From Polyangiaceae bacterium (GTDB lineage Bacteria; Myxococcota_A; Polyangia; Polyangiales; Polyangiaceae), in NCBI GenBank assembly GCA_016719945.1, contig JADJYE010000021.1, positions 20,170 to 84,169 of the forward strand: a DNA stretch of 64,000 nt, in the 5' to 3' direction. Every line of letters begins with the position of its first letter. Positions within the stretch are counted from its first letter, which is position 1. The position numbers and the translations under genes are program-made. Below are positions 26,036-34,956 of this stretch, piece after piece. Below the pieces are notes generated by a model. That model was not told the origin of the DNA. It was given only the letters and a program-made list of their open reading frames with translations, and made no database searches.

Positions 26036-27340
26036 GTGACGGCCTCACCCGACGCCGCCACGCACAGGCTGCTCGAGCGCGCCGAGGCGGTCCTCTCCGG
26101 TGGGGGAGGGCTGCTCGACGCGCTCGCGTGGTCTCGCTCGCTGGAGGATGCGTTCCTGTCGGGGGGTGGCGAGAGCGACCCGCGCCCGCGCTACGACGTC
26201 GACCGCGAGGCCCTCGAGGCGCGGCTCGGCCGCCTCGACGCGTTCGAGGCGGAGCTCGAGGGAGACGACGCGCTCGTTCGCCTGTTGAGGAGCCGGGTGG
26301 CGAGCCAGCGCGCGGGCGCGCGGATGATGCTCGCCCTCGGGACCCGCGCCTTCTACGAGGTCAGCGTCGAGGTGTACGGGGGCGCCCGCACGACCTGGTT
26401 CGACGCCGACTCGACCAACCTCGACTTCGCCGAGCACCTGCTGCAGCGCATCGGCGCGACCGAGGTCGCCTCGCGTGGAGACGAGGACGAGCAGCTCGAC
26501 GCTGACGGGCTGGCCTCGTACGTCACCGACAAGCTCTCCAGGCGGCGCGTGCGGCCCAAGCTCGACGTCATCGTCGACGACCAGCTCGGCGCGAAGGCGA
26601 TCGCCGGCAAGACGCGGCTGCGCATCCGGAGCGACGCCCGGTTCGACGCGGAGGAGGCGCGCTCTCTCTACCTCCACGAGGTCGAGACCCACGTCTTTAC
26701 CGCGCAGAACGGCGCGGCGCAGCCTCACCTGGGCTTCCTCGACACGGGCGGCCCGATGACCACGCGCACGCAAGAGGGGCTCGCCGTCTTCGCCGAGCTG
26801 TACGCGCAGGCGCTCACGATCGGACGCCTGCGCCGCCTCGTCGAGCGCGTTCGGCTCGTGGCCATGGCGGAGGACGGCGCGTCGTTCGTCGAGCTGTTCC
26901 GCTACCTCCGCGAGCGCGGGGTCGACGAGCGCGCCGCGTACCTCGACGTGATGCGCGTATGCCGCGGCGGGGTGTGCGGCGGCGGGGCGCCGTTCACCAA
27001 GGACGCGAGCTACCTCGCGGGCCTCGTCGAGGTCTACGACTTCCTACGGCTCGCGGTGAGCCACGAGGGCGCCCTGGTGGCGGAGACCCTGGTGAGCGGC
27101 CGCCTCTCCCTCGACGAGATGGAGGCGCTCGTCGAGCTTCGGCACGACGGGCTGCTCGCGCCGCCGCGCTACATCCCCAGCTGGCTGCGGCGGTGGGACG
27201 ACCTCTTGGCCCACTTCGCGTTCACGTCGTTCCTGGGCGAGATCGACCTCACCCACGTGGCCAAGCGGCACGCCTGGCTCGAGGCGTTGCCGCCCCGCTC
27301 GCGGCCGGCGCTGATCAAGCGCGGCGAACGGAGCGGATGA
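26036..27340 (+). CDS. QEGLA-motif (DUF1704, MATCAP-like) metallopeptidase
   Basis: 434 residues from GTG 26036, 10 bases after the previous stop. Key motifs: LHEVETH at about 215 (an HExxTH zinc site) and TQEGLAVFAELYAQ at about 245, the QEGLA signature. The family was first noted beside flavohemoglobins; its eukaryotic members (MATCAP) are tyrosine carboxypeptidases acting on tubulin. The middle has a strand-rich part (YEVSVEVYGG). By family the enzyme is a zinc carboxypeptidase; the bacterial substrate is unknown. No signal peptide, so cytoplasmic. It overlaps the convergent cyclophilin gene by 26 bases. Confidence 0.85.
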   Translation: MTASPDAATHRLLERAEAVLSGGGGLLDALAWSRSLEDAFLSGGGESDPRPRYDVDREALEARLGRLDAFEAELEGDDALVRLLRSRVASQRAGARMMLALGTRAFYEVSVEVYGGARTTWFDADSTNLDFAEHLLQRIGATEVASRGDEDEQLDADGLASYVTDKLSRRRVRPKLDVIVDDQLGAKAIAGKTRLRIRSDARFDAEEARSLYLHEVETHVFTAQNGAAQPHLGFLDTGGPMTTRTQEGLAVFAELYAQALTIGRLRRLVERVRLVAMAEDGASFVELFRYLRERGVDERAAYLDVMRVCRGGVCGGGAPFTKDASYLAGLVEVYDFLRLAVSHEGALVAETLVSGRLSLDEMEALVELRHDGLLAPPRYIPSWLRRWDDLLAHFAFTSFLGEIDLTHVAKRHAWLEALPPRSRPALIKRGERSG

Positions 27341-27830
27341 CCACGGGCTCGAGCGGCGCGTCCTTCGAGAACGAGGCCACGGCGCCCGTCTTGAGCCCCT
27401 TGATCTTGTCGACCACGTCCATCCCCTCGGTGACGCGGCCGAACACCGTGTACCCGTAGTCGCGGGGCTCCTTGCTCTTGTGGTCGAGGAACGCGTTGTC
27501 CGAAACGTTCACGAAGAACTGAGCCGTCGCCGAGTGCGGCTCGCCGGTGCGCGCCATCGCCACGGTGCCGCGCGTGTTCTTCACCCCGTTGTGCGCCTCG
27601 TTCTCGACGGGCTCACGCGTGGGGCGCCGCTCGTACCGCTCGTCGTACCCGCCGCCTTGCACCATGAAGCCGTCGATCACCCGATGGAACACGGTCCCCT
27701 CGTAGTGTTTGTCGTCCACGTAGCGCAGGAAGTTCTCGACGGTCTTGGGCGCGCGCGTCGCGTCGAGCGCGATCTTGAACGCGCCGTGGTTGGTGTCGAC
27801 GATGACGGTCGTCTCGGCTTGGTCGCTCAT
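27315..27830 (-). CDS. Peptidyl-prolyl cis-trans isomerase, cyclophilin type
   Basis: 171 residues from ATG 27830. Compact bacterial cyclophilin: VENFLRYVDDKHYEGTVFHRVIDGFMVQGGG, then RGTVAMARTGEPHSATAQFFVNVSDN and YTVFGRVTEGMDVVDKI. The catalytic Arg (FHR), Phe and Gln (QFF) are present. No signal peptide, so cytoplasmic PpiB-like. Length matches that group. An upstream open frame (to 27974) exists but has no homology. Convergent with the peptidase gene, the two ends overlapping by 26 bases. Confidence 0.92.
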   Translation of the reverse strand: MSDQAETTVIVDTNHGAFKIALDATRAPKTVENFLRYVDDKHYEGTVFHRVIDGFMVQGGGYDERYERRPTREPVENEAHNGVKNTRGTVAMARTGEPHSATAQFFVNVSDNAFLDHKSKEPRDYGYTVFGRVTEGMDVVDKIKGLKTGAVASFSKDAPLEPVVIRSVRRA

Positions 27831-27922
27831 GGCGCCGTAGCCTACTACGTTGTTGCGGGAGCGAGCGCGCTCTGTACCATCCCCGGCCCGGCGGTCGTTC
27901 GTAGCCGTGAGGAGGTTCGACG

Positions 27923-29557
27923 ATGGCGAAGAAGCGCATTGCGGTGGTCGGTGGTGGGGCTTCGGGTTGTTCACTCCTGTGGGCGCTGTCGCGCGAGCAG
28001 ACGAAGGAGTTAGTCGAGCTCACCCTCTTCCACGACGAGACCGAGGTGGGTGGCCATTCGAAGACCATCAACGTCTGGTTCGACGCGACTGGCAAGGGGC
28101 ACGCGACGCCGCCGCCGGCTGGTGAGCCCGTCTACCCAGTCGATATCGGCGTCCAGTTCGTCTGTCCGACGCTGTATCCCAACCTCTACAAGCAGCTCGC
28201 GCTGCCCGAGCTCGCCGGCACCGTCGAGCTCGCGCCCCAGGCCGAGCTCAAGCTGTCGGGCTCGTTCTCACCCACGCTCAACTGGGGAAACTTCCCCGCG
28301 TACCAGTCCGGCCCGCGCTTCTCGCAGTGCTACGACTGGTCGACGCGGCGGCTGGCGAAGGAGTTCCAAGACGACATCAAGTACGCGCCCTTCACGCCGC
28401 TCGACGGGATCACCTTCTCGACGACGATGGAGCGCTACCTCCAGGTCGAGAACGTCCCCTGGTCGACCAACTTCTTCAGGTACCTGCTGATCCCGTACCT
28501 CTCGATCATCAACGGGTACGGCACCGGCGATCTGCTCGAGACGACGTTCGAGGACCTGTTCCCGATCTTCACCAAGATCCCGGGGCTGCAGAAGCTCGGG
28601 CCGTACGGCTCCTTCACCGAGTCGGGCAAGGGGTGGGACCGCTTCAAGAAGGGCGCGACCGAGTGGGTCGTCGCGATGGCGAGCTACGCGACGACGATGG
28701 GCACGACCACGCTCGAGCTCGGTCAGTCGGTCGTCGCGGTGTACCCCACGGCCAGCGGCAAGGTCATGGTCGAGTTCTCGCCCACGGCCGATCTCGAGCT
28801 CGCCAAGACCAACCCCGCGCACGTCGTCCCCAGGGTCGCGCGTGAGTTCGACGAGGTCGTGCTCACGACCGACATGACGACCAACCGCATGATCTTGGAC
28901 AACCCGCAGAACCCGCTCTACGGCGTCCAGAAGGACTACATCGCCGAGGACAAGTTCGCGCTCATCCCCGGGGTTTGTTACATCCACCAGGACGACGACT
29001 GCTTGTCGCCGCACCTGCAAGACAAGCTCGAGGACGGTCAGTTCGTCGGCTCGTACGCCTTCGGCGATCTGTCACCGCCGAACTACTACGGCCTGCCCTA
29101 CAACCTCGCGACGTCGTTCCAGACGTACCTGATGAAGAACATCCTCGGGACGCCCCACGACTGTCACGTGTCGATGTACGCAGACAGCGCCGGCGCCAAG
29201 CTGCCCGACCCCTCGAAGGTCATCTACATGAAGACCTGGCGGCACGGTCGCTGGGTCGCGAGCTTCTTCGACAAGGCGAAAAAGGAGCTGCACCGCGTGC
29301 AGGGCGTCGGGCACATCTGGTTCGCCGGCAACAACACCACCGTCGACTCCGAGGAGGGCGCGCTCGTCTCGGCGATGATCATCGCCAACAAGCTCTTCAA
29401 GGAGTTCGTCTACCCGTTCGACATGGTCTCGGAGGCGTACTTCTTCTTCGAATACTTCCAGAGCGTGATGTTCCCCAAGCCCTCGTTCCCGTGGGTGCTC
29501 GGCAACATCGCGGAGAACGCCGAGGAGCACCTGAAGAGCCTCTTCGACGGCACCTGA
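27923..29557 (+). CDS. FAD-dependent oxidoreductase (amine-oxidase-like)
   Basis: 544 residues from ATG 27923. N-terminal dinucleotide fold KRIAVVGGGASGCSLLWAL (GxGxxG) with the Glu in EVGGHSKT; a C-terminal FAD-contact strand HIWFAGNNTTVDSEEGALVSAMIIAN. The layout matches the large group that includes phytoene desaturases and amine oxidases; related genes often sit in carotenoid or lipid pathways. The substrate is not visible. The C-terminal 40 residues (YFFFEYFQSVMFP) may touch the membrane. It ends at a strong hairpin (29625-29648). Confidence 0.82.
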   Translation: MAKKRIAVVGGGASGCSLLWALSREQTKELVELTLFHDETEVGGHSKTINVWFDATGKGHATPPPAGEPVYPVDIGVQFVCPTLYPNLYKQLALPELAGTVELAPQAELKLSGSFSPTLNWGNFPAYQSGPRFSQCYDWSTRRLAKEFQDDIKYAPFTPLDGITFSTTMERYLQVENVPWSTNFFRYLLIPYLSIINGYGTGDLLETTFEDLFPIFTKIPGLQKLGPYGSFTESGKGWDRFKKGATEWVVAMASYATTMGTTTLELGQSVVAVYPTASGKVMVEFSPTADLELAKTNPAHVVPRVAREFDEVVLTTDMTTNRMILDNPQNPLYGVQKDYIAEDKFALIPGVCYIHQDDDCLSPHLQDKLEDGQFVGSYAFGDLSPPNYYGLPYNLATSFQTYLMKNILGTPHDCHVSMYADSAGAKLPDPSKVIYMKTWRHGRWVASFFDKAKKELHRVQGVGHIWFAGNNTTVDSEEGALVSAMIIANKLFKEFVYPFDMVSEAYFFFEYFQSVMFPKPSFPWVLGNIAENAEEHLKSLFDGT

Positions 29558-29624
29558 CCGTTCGCTGAACGAGGCACCGTTGCCGCGTCCGGCGAGCGCC
29601 GCGCGGCGATTTCACCCCCCCCGG

Positions 29625-29648
29625 CCCCCCTCACTTCGGTGAGGGGGG
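29625..29648. terminator. Bidirectional hairpin terminator
   Basis: CCCCCCTCAC, loop TTCG, GTGAGGGGGG: a perfect 10-base stem with the very stable UUCG tetraloop, between the convergent ends of the oxidoreductase and the small membrane gene. There is no T tract on either side. Confidence 0.8.
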
Positions 29649-29660
29649 AGCCCCGGTGGC

Positions 29661-30083
29661 TCAGCCCTGCGCGATGTAGCCCTTGACCTCGCGGTCGGTG
29701 AGCACGGCGAAGGAGCGGCCGTGCATCATCACGCACAGGACGCTGAAGCCGGCCTTGAACAGCAGCGCCAGCTCCCACCTGCCGAAGAAGCTCCACGCGT
29801 GCCAGGCGATGGCGAGGCCGTGGAAGAGCACGCCGAGCACGCTGACGACGACGAGGACGAACCGCGTCATCGATGACTTGCCGAGCAGCAGCTTGCCGAA
29901 CATCCACGTGAGGCCAAGGCTCATCGCGAGGCCGGCGATCGTGAAGGGGGTGCGGATGATGCCGAGCCCACCGGTGAACACGGACACGAGCGCGCTGACG
30001 ACGGCGAAGCCGTACCAGTTGTTCGTGATCCACTCGATCTTCTGCCTAGCGGTCATCGACTTGGTCCTCTCCTCGGTCGGCAT
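29661..30083 (-). CDS. Small membrane protein, hypothetical
   Basis: 140 residues from ATG 30083. Helices at about 24-45 (YGFAVVSALVSVFTGGLGIIRTP), 47-65 (IAGLAMSLGLTWMFGKLLL), 72-95 (MTRFVLVVVSVLGVLFHGLAIAW) and a last one at about 104-124. Ends in a polar EVKGYIAQG. No family recognised; the compact four-helix layout is common for unknown inner-membrane proteins. The gene is isolated. Confidence 0.65.
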   Translation of the reverse strand: MPTEERTKSMTARQKIEWITNNWYGFAVVSALVSVFTGGLGIIRTPFTIAGLAMSLGLTWMFGKLLLGKSSMTRFVLVVVSVLGVLFHGLAIAWHAWSFFGRWELALLFKAGFSVLCVMMHGRSFAVLTDREVKGYIAQG

Positions 30084-30182
30084 ACCATGCGCGTGATTGA
30101 GACGCGCTCAAGGGCTGTTCGGTTCGAAAGGGCATTTTATTTCACGCGAACGAGCAAAAGTCGTCGTGGCACCTGGCTTGCT

Positions 30183-31271
30183 TCAGGTGGGCCCAGCGAG
30201 CGCCTCCGCGAGCAACCTATGGAAATGATGCACGCCGACCTCCCGTGAGGGGCTGAAGCGGCCGCGCTGGTAGAGGCGCGAGCGTACCCCCCGCTGCACG
30301 CTCTCGACCACGGCCTCATCCTCCAGCTCGACCTGGTGGAGATCTGCGCCCGGGCCGCTCGACCGACGCTGCGCGTCGTGGACCAGCGAGACGTACCGTA
30401 CGCGCGTCTTGTCGGGGCCGAGCGGCTGGACCGCGTTGATGGAGACGCCCCACGCGTACACGTTGATCATCGTGCTGGGGAACAGGAACGCGTAGAAGGC
30501 GGACACGCCGCGGCCGTGGTCGGGATGATCGGTCGGGAGCGCGAGCCGCTCCTCGCCCTCCTTGCCGACCCCGATCTGCAAGCTCGCCCACCTCAGGGTC
30601 TCGGTCGTGTACGCGCCGTAGTCGAGACCCTGCGCCAGCGCCGGGTGCACGAACGGGATGTGGAAGCCCTCGAGGTAGTTGTCGCAGTAGAGCGCCCAGT
30701 GCGCGCCGACCTCGTAGCTCTTGCTGTCGGTGGCCGAGAGGGTGTCCCACGGCACGAAGGAGAGCCGCTCGGCGAGCGGGCCGAGCCACTCTTCGAAGCT
30801 CTGCCGCGGGCGGATCGACGCAAACGTGAGCGGCCCCAGCCGGCCCGTCGCGACGCGCGGCAGATCGTCCGAAGCGCGGGGGAAGCCCTGCGCTCCCTCG
30901 AACTCCGGCATGTGCGCGAAGCGGCCGTCGAGGTGGAAGCGGCGGCCGTGGTACCGGCAGCGCAGCGAGGAGCACGGCGCGCGCTCGCTGACGAGCAGCG
31001 CGCCGCGGTGGGTGCACACGTTCGACAAACAGCGCCGCTCGCCCGCGGCGTCCCGCGTGAGCACGAGCGGCTCGTCGAGGCAGCCCTCGAGCAGCGTCAG
31101 CGGCGCCGCCGAGGAAGGCTCCGGCGTCAGGTCTTCCCAGGCGGCGAGCTGCCAGCTCGCCGCGAAGACCCGCTCGATCTGCGCTCGGTACGCGGCGCTG
31201 TCTCGATAGAAATCGGCGGGCAGCGTCGAGGCGACCCGGATGTCCGGGTCGACCTCGAACGGGTCTGTCAT
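30183..31271 (-). CDS. Rieske-type aromatic-ring oxygenase, alpha subunit
   Basis: 362 residues from ATG 31271, which overlaps the upstream stop as ATGA. Rieske 2Fe-2S ligands CTHRG (C-x-H, about 85) and CRYHG (C-x2-H, about 106). Mononuclear iron site DNYLEGFHIPFVHP (about 196-209) with both His. These are the hallmarks of ring-hydroxylating dioxygenases and of choline/carnitine-type monooxygenases. No ferredoxin, reductase or beta subunit lies nearby, so electron donors and substrate are unknown. Cytoplasmic. Coupled, oddly, to a lipoprotein gene. Confidence 0.88.
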   Translation of the reverse strand: MTDPFEVDPDIRVASTLPADFYRDSAAYRAQIERVFAASWQLAAWEDLTPEPSSAAPLTLLEGCLDEPLVLTRDAAGERRCLSNVCTHRGALLVSERAPCSSLRCRYHGRRFHLDGRFAHMPEFEGAQGFPRASDDLPRVATGRLGPLTFASIRPRQSFEEWLGPLAERLSFVPWDTLSATDSKSYEVGAHWALYCDNYLEGFHIPFVHPALAQGLDYGAYTTETLRWASLQIGVGKEGEERLALPTDHPDHGRGVSAFYAFLFPSTMINVYAWGVSINAVQPLGPDKTRVRYVSLVHDAQRRSSGPGADLHQVELEDEAVVESVQRGVRSRLYQRGRFSPSREVGVHHFHRLLAEALAGPT

Positions 31272-32181
31272 TTGAAAGCGCCGCGGGCGGGCGGCTCGGG
31301 CGCGCCGTTGGGCCACGCGACCACGAGCGTCTTCTTCTTGTCCGTCCAGGAGAACTCGGCCCGAGGAGCTGGCCCTCGAAGAACCGGTAGACGAGGCTGG
31401 CCACGCCGCCGGAGGCGAAGACGAAGTCGTCGCCGCGCCCGCCGCCCCGCGTGACCTTCACGCCGTTGGGCTCTCCGCCCGTGTCGTTCTTGCCCTTGCA
31501 GGAGACGCGGATCCACTCGCGGACCTGCTTCGTCTCGCAGCCGAGCTTCCCGGAGCCGAGCACCGTGACCTCGCGGGTCTGCGCGCTCCACTCCTCGGAG
31601 GTCGGCACGGCAGACTTGCCCGAGGGGATGGGAGGCGGCCACGCCGTCGAAGGCGGAGGCGTCGGAGGCGCGCCGGTCATCGGCGCCGCGGTCTCGGTGC
31701 CGCCGGAGGTCGCGCAGCCCAACGACTTCAACGACGCGTCCATCCCCTTCAGCGCCTCGGTGCACGACTGCTTGGCGATGTCGGGCGGCAGCTCCTTCAT
31801 CATCTTCTTGACGTCATCGAAGCTCTTCTTCATCTCGGCCTGGCTGCCCGCCGGCATCTTCGACGTCATGCAGTCGAGCGCGGCGTAGTACGCGTCGCAG
31901 CCGCCAGGAGCCGCCGCGGCGGTGGTCGCGGCCGTGGCGGTGGCTTCAGCCGTCGCGGTCGCCGTGGCCGCAGCGGTCGCCGTCGGCGCGCCCTTGTCGT
32001 CGGGCTTCGAGGCGCTCGCCGACGCTGAGGACGAGCCCTTGTCGTCGTCCTTCTTCTTCTTCTTCGGCTCGTCGTCGTCGTCGTCGTCGTCCTTCGCCGA
32101 CTTCTTGTCTTCCTTCTTGTCGCAACCGGTCGCCGCCACACTCAGCATCAGCAGGCACAGCAAGCTGGAACGTAGGATCAT
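31268..32181 (-). pseudogene. Lipoprotein with Asp/Lys/Ser linker, frameshifted once
   Basis: From ATG 32181: signal MILRSSLLCLLMLSVAATGC, then an extreme low-complexity linker of Asp and Lys runs (seven Asp encoded by GTC repeats on the plus strand near 32071-32091), Ser/Ala, then Ala/Thr. A helical Cys-containing domain follows (CDAYYAALDCMTSKMP, FDDVKKMMKELP, SCTEALKGMDASLK) and a beta domain (VTVLGSGKLGCETKQVREWIRVSC). The end, FSWTDKKKTLVVAWPNG, is in another frame; one missing base near 31370-31375 would join it. The final stop overlaps the Rieske start. Confidence 0.7.
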
Positions 32182-32271
32182 CGCTTCCTTCCACTCTGCG
32201 CCGGATTCGAAGCTAGGGCGCTCGACGCAACGCTACTACGATGCCGGCCTTCTCGGGAGAGTGGAGGAACC

Positions 32272-32997
32272 ATGAGACTCAAGGGCAAGATCGCGCTCGT
32301 CACCGGCGCGAGCAGGGGCATCGGCAGGGCCAGCGCGCTCGCGCTCGCGCACGAAGGCGCCACGATCGTGGGCGTCGCGCGCACCAAGGCCGAGCTCGAC
32401 GAGCTGTGCCGGGCCATCTCCGCGTCGGGCGGCTCGGCGAGCTCCTTCGTCGCCGACGTCACCAAGGCCGCCGACGTCGCGGCCGCGGTCGGCGACTGCG
32501 TCGCGAAGCACGGCCGGATCGACATCCTGGTCAACAACGTTGGAATGGGCGGCTACCGCCCGTTCCTCGAGTGGTCCGAGGCCGACTACGACCGAATCAT
32601 GGCGACCAACGCGAAGAGCACCTGGCTCTTCTGCAAGGAGGTCATCCCCCACATGTTGTCGAACGGTGGCGGAAACATCATCAACGTCGCCAGCGTCGCC
32701 GGCCTCCAAGGGTACGCCAACGAGGCGATCTACTGCTCCTCCAAGTTCGCCCAGGTCGGCCTCACCCAGGCGCTCGATCGCGAGTTTTGGCAGAAGAACA
32801 TCAAGGTCAGCGCCATCTGTCCTGGCGGCGTGGAGACTCACTTCGCGCTCGGTGACGGGCGCACCGCCGGGAGCGAGCACATGAAGGGGTTCTCGACCGC
32901 CGAGGACGTCGCCGAGGCGGTCGTGCTCGCCGCGCTTCCCCGCGATCGGAGCCGCATCGTCGCCGTCGTGATGCGGCCGATGAACGAGCAGACCTGA
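32272..32997 (+). CDS. Short-chain dehydrogenase/reductase
   Basis: 241 residues, classical SDR: cofactor loop TGASRGIGRA (about 11-20), NNVGMG, catalytic Ser in NVASVAG and YCSSKFA (Tyr and Lys). The C-terminal part ends PMNEQT. The Arg after the GxxxGIG motif and the VARTK stretch suggest NADP(H). Substrate unknown. It is divergent from the lipoprotein gene by 90 bases and convergent with the following gene, whose probable stop lies 3 bases away at 33001. Confidence 0.9.
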   Translation: MRLKGKIALVTGASRGIGRASALALAHEGATIVGVARTKAELDELCRAISASGGSASSFVADVTKAADVAAAVGDCVAKHGRIDILVNNVGMGGYRPFLEWSEADYDRIMATNAKSTWLFCKEVIPHMLSNGGGNIINVASVAGLQGYANEAIYCSSKFAQVGLTQALDREFWQKNIKVSAICPGGVETHFALGDGRTAGSEHMKGFSTAEDVAEAVVLAALPRDRSRIVAVVMRPMNEQT

Positions 32998-33494
32998 GCT
33001 TCAGCGCCCTCGCTTGAGCCGGATCCGGGCGAGGGCCACGGGCCGCGGCGGGGCGCCTCTCGCGCCTCGACGACGACGTGACCTCGCCGCGCCAGCTCGG
33101 AAAGGACGCGCCGCGTCTCGTCGCACGGGAGGCCGACGACATCGACGAGCTCGTCGATCGAGCTCTGGCCGTCGATGCGCGACGCGACGTACGCGAGCCT
33201 GGGGTCGATGCCTTCCCCCTCGCTGCCGAGCGGAGCGACCAACCTCGGCACGTGCCAGCCCTCGCCCAGCGCGGTCGGCCCGGAGCTCGGCGGCGGCGCG
33301 GTGACCTCGTCGGGCGGGGGCGCGGCGTCCCCCAGGATCTCGTGTCGCACGCTCAACAGCTCGGCGTCCGTCATGCGGCCGCTGAGCATGGCGTCGACGT
33401 ACGAGATCGTGTTGCTCGTCACCTCTCGGGTCGAGGGGGGCGCGCTCGTCGGTCTCGGGCCGCTCTTGGGCTTGGGGGGGTCCTGCTCGCTCAC
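32838..33494 (-). CDS. Hypothetical protein with a winged-helix-like core
   Basis: 218 residues as read from GTG 33494. The frame runs 160 bases into the SDR gene on the other strand, which is unlikely. If one base is missing near 33045-33055, the protein would end VALARIRLKRGR at the TGA 33001-33003, just after the SDR stop, which fits better. The N-terminus is Pro/Lys-rich and disordered; about 35-70 is helical (YVDAMLSGRMTDAELLSVRHEILG); about 105-160 (LAYVASRIDGQSSIDELVDVVGLPCDETRRVLSELARRGHVVV) resembles a small winged helix. No function is assigned. It is divergent from the radical SAM gene. Confidence 0.55.
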   Translation of the reverse strand: MSEQDPPKPKSGPRPTSAPPSTREVTSNTISYVDAMLSGRMTDAELLSVRHEILGDAAPPPDEVTAPPPSSGPTALGEGWHVPRLVAPLGSEGEGIDPRLAYVASRIDGQSSIDELVDVVGLPCDETRRVLSELARRGHVVVEAREAPRRGPWPSPGSGSSEGAEAQVCSFIGRITTATMRLRSRGSAASTTASATSSAVENPFMCSLPAVRPSPSAK

Positions 33495-33625
33495 GATCTG
33501 CCTTCGCTCCAGCTCGCTGCGAACGACTGCGGGACGCTCCCTGCGCCGGTCATGGACCGACCATAGTGCCGACCGAGAGAGTTGGCTGTCAACCGGCGAC
33601 CGGCCCACCTATCCTCGCCCTTGCC

Positions 33626-34944
33626 ATGTCGCAGGATGAAGCACCCAGCCCGCTCGTGAAGATCCGCAAGGCCGTGTCGCCGCCGCGTGTCCCCCGCGCG
33701 GGAGAGGCGCCTGGCCCGCGCCCGCTCTACGCGGTGTGGGAGCTCACCATGAAGTGCGACCAGCCCTGCGAGCACTGCGGCTCGCGGGCGGGGGCCGCGC
33801 GCATCCAGGAGCTGTCGACCGAGGAGATCCTCAAGGTCGCCGACTCCCTCGAGGAGCTCGGCACGCGTGAGGTGGCGCTCATCGGCGGCGAGGCGTACCT
33901 GCGCCCCGACCTGCCAAAGATCGTCGAGCACCTCGCCAAGAAGGGCATGCGCGTCAGCCTCCAGACCGGGGGACGAGCCTTCCACGCCGAGCGCGCGAAG
34001 ACCCTCAAGGCGGCGGGTCTCTATGGCGTCGGCGTCTCGATCGACGGCCCGCCGAAGATCCACGACCGGCTCCGAGGCAACCTGGGTAGCTACGCCGCCG
34101 CGATGAAGGCGCTCGACAACGCGCGAGAGGCCGGCATGGTCGTGACCTCGAACGCGCAGATCAACCGCCTCAACTACCAGCACCTTTGGGAGCTGGTGGA
34201 GGCGCTCTGGAAGAAGGACGCCATCGCCTGGCAGGTGGCGCTCACCGTGCCGATGGGGCGCGCCGCAGACCGGCCCGACTGGCTGCTCGAGCCGTACATG
34301 ATCGTCGACGTCGTCGACACGCTCGCGGCGATCCAGCTGGAGGGCATCAGGCGCTACACGGGCAAGGGCGAGCCCTTCAACATCTTCGTGGGCAACAACA
34401 TCGGGTACTACGGCCCGCACGAGACGACGCTCCGCTCGCGGCCGGGCGGCCGAGAGTCCTTCTGGCAGGGGTGCGAGCCGGCCAATACGTGATCGGCATC
34501 GAGTCGGACGGCAAGGTGAAGGGCTGCCCGTCTCTGCCGACCGAGCCTTACGTCGGCGGCAACGTCCGCGACCAGGCGGTGCGCGAGATCTGGGAGACCT
34601 CGCCCGAGGTCAGGTTCACGCGTGACCGCACGACCGACGAGCTCTGGGGGTTCTGCAAGACCTGCTACTACGCCGAGACCTGTATGGCGGGCTGCTCGTG
34701 GACGGCGCACTGCACCCTGGGGCGCCGAGGCAACAACCCGTTCTGCTATCACCGCGCGAAGCAGCTCGAGAAGCAGGGCATCCGCGAGCGCCTCCAGAAG
34801 AAGGAAGAGGCCCCGCAGCAGCCCTACGATTTCGGTCGCTACGAGATCCTCGAAGAGCCGCTACCGGTCGCGACCTCTGACGCTGCGGCTGCGACAGCTG
34901 CGCCCTCGGCCGAGAACTCGGCCCGACCCGACCCCCTCCCTTAG
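33626..34944 (+). pseudogene. Radical SAM/SPASM protein, frameshifted once
   Basis: From ATG 33626. Iron-sulfur site CDQPCEHC (CxxxCxxC, about 43-50) for S-adenosylmethionine, then GGEAYLRPD and VSIDGPPKIHD. The first frame stops at 34490 inside the maturation signature. The other frame continues with VIGIESDGKVKGCPSLP and a Cys-rich SPASM end (GFCKTCYYAETCMAGC, NNPFCYHRA). One missing base near 34474-34476 (WQGC-AGQYV) repairs it. The whole would be 439 residues, a peptide-maturase-like layout that often pairs with a short precursor peptide. I see no clear precursor nearby. The next gene starts 12 bases after the end. Confidence 0.82.
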
Positions 34945-34956
34945 GATGCGCCCCTC

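Noticed and set aside
32071..32091. A trinucleotide repeat as a phase-variable switch
   Set aside because: It changes length in whole codons (Asp run), so it cannot turn the frame on and off; the frame break lies elsewhere.
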